Below, piece by piece: positions 63,482 through 64,000 of a DNA stretch of 64,000 nt (its first letter is position 1; each line of letters starts with the position of its first letter). This stretch comes from Bacteroidota bacterium (lineage in GTDB: Bacteria; Bacteroidota; Rhodothermia; Rhodothermales; UBA10348), in contig JAQBZH010000002.1 of assembly GCA_027622005.1 (NCBI GenBank), forward strand, positions 5,001-69,000, read 5' to 3'. Position numbers and translations under genes: made by a program. The notes beneath the pieces are model-generated. The model did not search any database. It had not been told where the DNA came from and saw nothing but the letters and a program-made list of their open reading frames with translations.

Positions 63482-64000
63482 TTATCTAACGATGCTCGAT
63501 CGACTGGATCCACCAAAATAGGTTACCAAAAGGGTGGCCGAGCCAATTAAAACCATCAACAGGACCGAGTAGGCAGCAGCTGCCCCAAAATCATACAATC
63601 GGAGCTGGGAAAGGATCTCCACCGAAATCGGTCGATTGTCAAACACGTAAAGTAGAATGGATGATACAAATTCGCCTAGTGCTGTTACAAACGTGAGGAG
63701 CGTTCCCGCCAAAATGCCCGGTAAAATCGAGGGCAAAACCACCTTTCGAAAGGTCAACAAACCGCTGGCACCGAGGTCAAGGGAGGCGTCGGTTAGTCGA
63801 TCGTCATACGTTTCGAGCGCGGCGACCGTCGAGCGAACAATGAGGGGAATGTGTCGAATAAAATAAGCAAGGGGAAGCAGCCACAGGCTTCCGACCAGAA
63901 TCGCGCCGCCAGCAAGAGGACTTGGGCTGCTAAACGTTACGATCAGGTTTATGGCAATCACGGTTCCAGGAATCGCAAAAGGGAGAATGGAGAGTAGGCG
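63482..64000 (-). CDS. ABC transporter permease, 3' part (FbpB/iron or thiamine type)
   Basis: C-terminal 172 or so residues of an inner-membrane permease; the gene continues past the window end, where the frame stays open to base 64000 (RLLSILPFAIPGT). The EAA loop is DRLTDASLDLGASGLLTFRKVVLPSILPGI, with the conserved EAA-G-x(9)-I-x-LP pattern, here D-A-S-x-x-L-G-A-S. This and the PFAIPGT segment point to the Fe3+ (FbpB) or similar type with duplicated permease halves. Cargo is not visible here. Confidence 0.8.
   Translation of the reverse strand, partial: RLLSILPFAIPGTVIAINLIVTFSSPSPLAGGAILVGSLWLLPLAYFIRHIPLIVRSTVAALETYDDRLTDASLDLGASGLLTFRKVVLPSILPGILAGTLLTFVTALGEFVSSILLYVFDNRPISVEILSQLRLYDFGAAAAYSVLLMVLIGSATLLVTYFGGSSRSSIVR

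Noticed and set aside
1-64000. CRISPR arrays, insertion sequences, prophage or integrase genes
   Set aside because: No spaced direct repeats, transposase, integrase or phage structural genes were seen in any frame.

Overview
The window looks like chromosomal DNA of a member of the Rhodothermota/Balneolota/Bacteroidota group. The evidence is a full-length SprA translocon protein of the type 9 secretion system (T9SS), three secreted proteins ending in T9SS C-terminal sorting domains, a contiguous alternative complex III plus caa3 oxidase cluster of the kind known from Rhodothermus marinus, and promoter-like sequences of the Bacteroidota type (TAnnTTTG). Shine-Dalgarno sites are mostly absent. 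I cannot name a genus. No tRNA, rRNA, CRISPR array, insertion sequence or prophage was recognised, and nearly all of the window is core genome.

Layout. 1-8.2 kb: 3' part of purL, trxA-trxB, proline dehydrogenase, a Cys/Met-metabolism PLP enzyme, a DciA/DUF721 protein, a cupin, fabF and acpP. 8.4-17.9 kb: metK, a large T9SS-exported metallopeptidase, ahcY, fdxA, a DUF2752 gene interrupted by an in-frame TGA, a TM2 protein and a PQQ-type sugar dehydrogenase. 17.9-25.3 kb: two related T9SS-exported metallopeptidases around a small lipoprotein, msrB-msrA, and an FG-GAP-like surface protein. 25.4-35.2 kb: an ABC-F ATPase, a polyprenyl-phosphate sugar transferase, nadC, a thioesterase, accA, a fused glycosyltransferase and a MATE transporter. 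35.3-48.8 kb: actABCDEF, a small membrane protein, an SCO copper chaperone and coxBACD. 48.9-64 kb: a nucleosidase-like protein, metF, ybeY with a partner gene, a DUF423 protein, the sprA-lipB-acidic protein operon, an SDR, a saccharopine dehydrogenase-like protein and the end of an ABC permease.

How the parts work together. The 35.3-48.4 kb block encodes a complete quinol-to-oxygen electron route: alternative complex III oxidises quinol, passes electrons to cytochrome c domains, and a caa3 oxidase of the A2 type reduces oxygen. SCO delivers copper to the CuA site. SprA forms the outer-membrane channel through which the CTD-bearing peptidases would leave the cell. Methionine-cycle genes (metK, ahcY, metF, the PLP enzyme, a nucleosidase-like gene) are scattered through the window and not in one operon.

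Most notable oddities: (1) a DUF2752 gene whose conserved CPGC motif reads CPG-TGA with an intact reading frame after it; (2) three genes (ABC-F, MATE, SCO) whose conserved N-termini contain no ATG, GTG or TTG but do carry an ATC near the expected start; (3) a GT2 glycosyltransferase fused to a degenerate sugar-transferase half, with a 36-bp tandem repeat inside its catalytic domain; (4) several strong untranslated hairpins in front of the DUF721 gene, msrBA, metF and the SDR; (5) a duplicated, partly decayed terminator after the oxidase operon.
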